A stretch of 64,000 nucleotides of DNA from an uncultured delta proteobacterium (GTDB taxonomy: Bacteria > Myxococcota > Myxococcia > Myxococcales > 40CM-4-68-19), in assembly GCA_903911145.1 (NCBI GenBank), contig CAIWCD010000048.1:234824-298823 (forward strand), written 5' to 3'. How positions within the stretch are numbered: position 1 is the first letter of the stretch; each line of letters opens with the position of its first letter. Under the pieces are notes generated by a model that searched no databases, was not told the origin of the DNA, and was given only the letters and a program-made list of their open reading frames with translations. Positions 62,603 to 64,000 of the stretch are shown piece by piece. The position numbers and the translations under genes were made by a program.

Positions 62603-64000
62603 CTACCGACCCGATCCCGTCCCGCGCCCAGTACCGCCGCGCGAGGTCTTTGCGCCGCGTGCTGTGCCGGCGTCCTTGTCCGCGCTCGACTTGCCGCGCG
62701 ACGGACCAGACTCCTTGCCCTCGGCAACGCTCTTCTCGACGGCGCCCTTCTTCTCTCCAGCGCCCTTCTTCGTGTCGCTTGTCGCGCCGCTGCCCTTCTC
62801 GGCAGCGGCTTTCCGGCCGGACGCAGCTTCAGTCGGCTTGACTGGCCCCTTGCCCGCGCGCGACGGCGCGACGGACTTCTCGTCCGCCGCACTCTTGCTT
62901 CTCGAGGTCGGCGCCGCAGAAGGCTTCTCGACGGGTTCGCTCTTATCGCGCGCCCGTTCGGTCTTCTCTTCTGCGACGGGGTTGGCTGTCGCCTTCTGCG
63001 CGCGCGAACTCTTCTCCTTCGCGAGCGTCTTGCCCTTGGATGGCACAGCCTCGGAAGAGTCCTGCCCCACAGCGCCGCTCGGAGCACTCGGCTTTCCTGC
63101 TGCCACGGCTTTCGCGACGAACGCCCCTGCCACCGCGACTCCAGCCACTCCCGCGACGACGACACCAACCTCGCGTGTGGTCAGTCCCGAGGCGGCCTCG
63201 GGTGCATCCGGTTCGGTCTCCCCCGAGCCCATCAACGGTTTGCGATGTCCACCGAGGTGGGACCGTCCAGAACCCGCGACGCCGCTCGGAGCCGAGCCAC
63301 TCTCTACGGCAACGCCCGCATCACCGGCAAAGTCTACAGTCGTCCCGATACCGGTGTCGCTCGCCACAAAGGGCCCACCGCCGGTGTCGACGTCGCCAAT
63401 CATCGAGTTGGTGCCGCCGCCAGTATCGAGCGAGCCATTTAGATCGAAGACCGCGTTGCTAGTCGTCGACTTGGTCGTCGCAGATTTCGCGGCAGCGTGC
63501 CCCTGGGTGGCATGCGCAATCCCGATTCCTGCTCCTGCGACACTGACCCCACCGGACGCGACTCCTGCGATCTCCGAGACAGATGGGCCACCGCCCGACG
63601 GCGCATTTGGGCTGGCCGCAACACCAACGCCAGGAATCGAGGGAGTCCCCGCGCCCGAGCCACTCGCGACGCCAGAGCCACCAAGTACTGGCGCGGCAAC
63701 TGTTCCGTCTCCGCCGCCGAGGGAACTGGTCGCCCCGTGACCTGTGCCGGTTGCGCCACCAGTGCCGGTTCCGCCGCCCGTGCCGGTTCCACCACCCGTG
63801 CCGGTTCCACCACCCGTGCCGGTTCCACCACCCGTGCCCGTTCCACCGCCCGTGCCGGTTCCACCGCCCGTGCCGGTTCCACCGCCCGTGCCGGTTCCAC
63901 CGCCCGTGCCCGTTCCACCGCCCGTGCCGGTTCCACCGCCCGTGCCGGTTCCACCGCCCGTGCCGGTTCCTCCGCCCGTGCCGGTTCCACCGCCCGTGCC
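62603..64000 (-). CDS. Gly/Thr-repeat protein with membrane segment and basic tail, 5' end missing
   Basis: The frame is open without a stop from 62603 to the end of the window, so the start lies outside; the ATG at 63403 is only internal. The first part is made of GGTGTG hexapeptides (coded by 18-bp repeats), followed by Gly/Ala/Ser-rich sequence. A hydrophobic stretch 'VGVVVAGVAGVAVAGAFV' could be a membrane segment, and the last 150 residues are Lys/Ser/Ala/Glu-rich and basic ('KGAGEKKGAVEKSVAEGKE'). It looks like a disordered surface or envelope protein; no conserved domain was recognised. It ends 70 bp before the start of the radical-SAM gene on the same strand. Confidence 0.6.
   Translation of the reverse strand, partial: GTGGGTGTGGGTGTGGGTGTGGGTGTGGGTGTGGGTGTGGGTGTGGGTGTGGGTGTGGGTGTGGGTGTGGGTGTGGGTGTGGATGTGHGATSSLGGGDGTVAAPVLGGSGVASGSGAGTPSIPGVGVAASPNAPSGGGPSVSEIAGVASGGVSVAGAGIGIAHATQGHAAAKSATTKSTTSNAVFDLNGSLDTGGGTNSMIGDVDTGGGPFVASDTGIGTTVDFAGDAGVAVESGSAPSGVAGSGRSHLGGHRKPLMGSGETEPDAPEAASGLTTREVGVVVAGVAGVAVAGAFVAKAVAAGKPSAPSGAVGQDSSEAVPSKGKTLAKEKSSRAQKATANPVAEEKTERARDKSEPVEKPSAAPTSRSKSAADEKSVAPSRAGKGPVKPTEAASGRKAAAEKGSGATSDTKKGAGEKKGAVEKSVAEGKESGPSRGKSSADKDAGTARGAKTSRGGTGRGTGSGR
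63745..64000 (-). repeat. Tandem 18-bp repeats encoding Gly-Gly-Thr-Gly-Thr-Gly
   Basis: At least thirteen near-perfect copies of an 18-bp unit (reading CCCGTGCCGGTTCCACCG on the plus strand) with few substitutions, running off the window end. There are no spacers, so this is coding repeat rather than CRISPR. Confidence 0.9.

Noticed and set aside
63439..63990. EPARAV-type repeat protein frame
   Set aside because: Alternative frame of the 18-bp repeats; the GGTGTG frame is the one that stays open and joins a coherent tail.
63745..64000. CRISPR array
   Set aside because: 18-bp units are contiguous with no unique spacers, and the unit length matches an in-frame hexapeptide.

Overview
The window reads as a piece of a GC-rich chromosome, most likely from a myxobacterium-type member of the Myxococcota (Deltaproteobacteria in the wider sense). 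This is inferred from very many secreted lipoproteins with bacterial Ig, RCC1, PEGA and pre-peptidase domains, an FIST/hybrid-kinase operon, a Rne/Rng nuclease with a very long disordered insert, and the rpsU-yqeY-dnaG-rpoD order. No species-level marker was identified.

Layout. 0-2 kb: the tail of an SDR reductase, then a lipoprotein translationally coupled to a HupE/UreJ-type membrane protein. 2-10 kb: two divergent, very long multidomain glycosyltransferase/methyltransferase genes. 10-15 kb: two secreted lipoproteins (an RTX-like beta-roll protein and a Gly-Ser-linker protein). 15-17 kb: a GT4 glycosyltransferase and an NTF2-like protein. 17-24 kb: a signalling block with HDOD, REC-HD-GYP, FIST and a hybrid histidine kinase. 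24-27 kb: an IPT/TIG propeller lipoprotein interrupted by one in-frame amber codon, and a small STAS-like protein. 27-39.3 kb: one 4072-residue lipoprotein with about fourteen Ig-like domains, three Big_2 domains, eight FN3 domains and exactly four blocks of seven RCC1 repeats.

39.5-44.2 kb: a small genomic islet flanked by direct copies of the rnpB 3' end. It carries a PEGA protein, a TPR-PEGA-TonB receptor and a decayed tyrosine recombinase. 44.2-47.3 kb: rnpB (RNase P RNA), RNase HI, a zinc-ribbon coiled-coil protein and a Big_2 lipoprotein. 47.7-53.4 kb: a macromolecular-synthesis cluster on the minus strand (HU, rpsU, yqeY, dnaG, rpoD) ending in a tRNA-Met gene just after the rpoD stop. 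53.5-57.7 kb: a YihY/BrkB membrane protein and an Rne/Rng ribonuclease. 58-60 kb: a CPBP protease, SdpR-like repressor and SdpI-like protein behind a palindromic AT-rich site. 60-62.5 kb: a radical-SAM/DUF2344 fusion. 62.6-64 kb: the 3' part of a Gly-Thr hexapeptide-repeat protein that runs off the window.

The best candidates for follow-up are the rnpB islet, the amber-interrupted lipoprotein, the six-module 1380-residue glycan-modifying fusion, the 4 x 7 RCC1 giant lipoprotein, the CPBP-SdpR-SdpI module, and a regional excess of ATAT tetramers in some gene blocks. All domain calls come from reading motifs; no database search was run.
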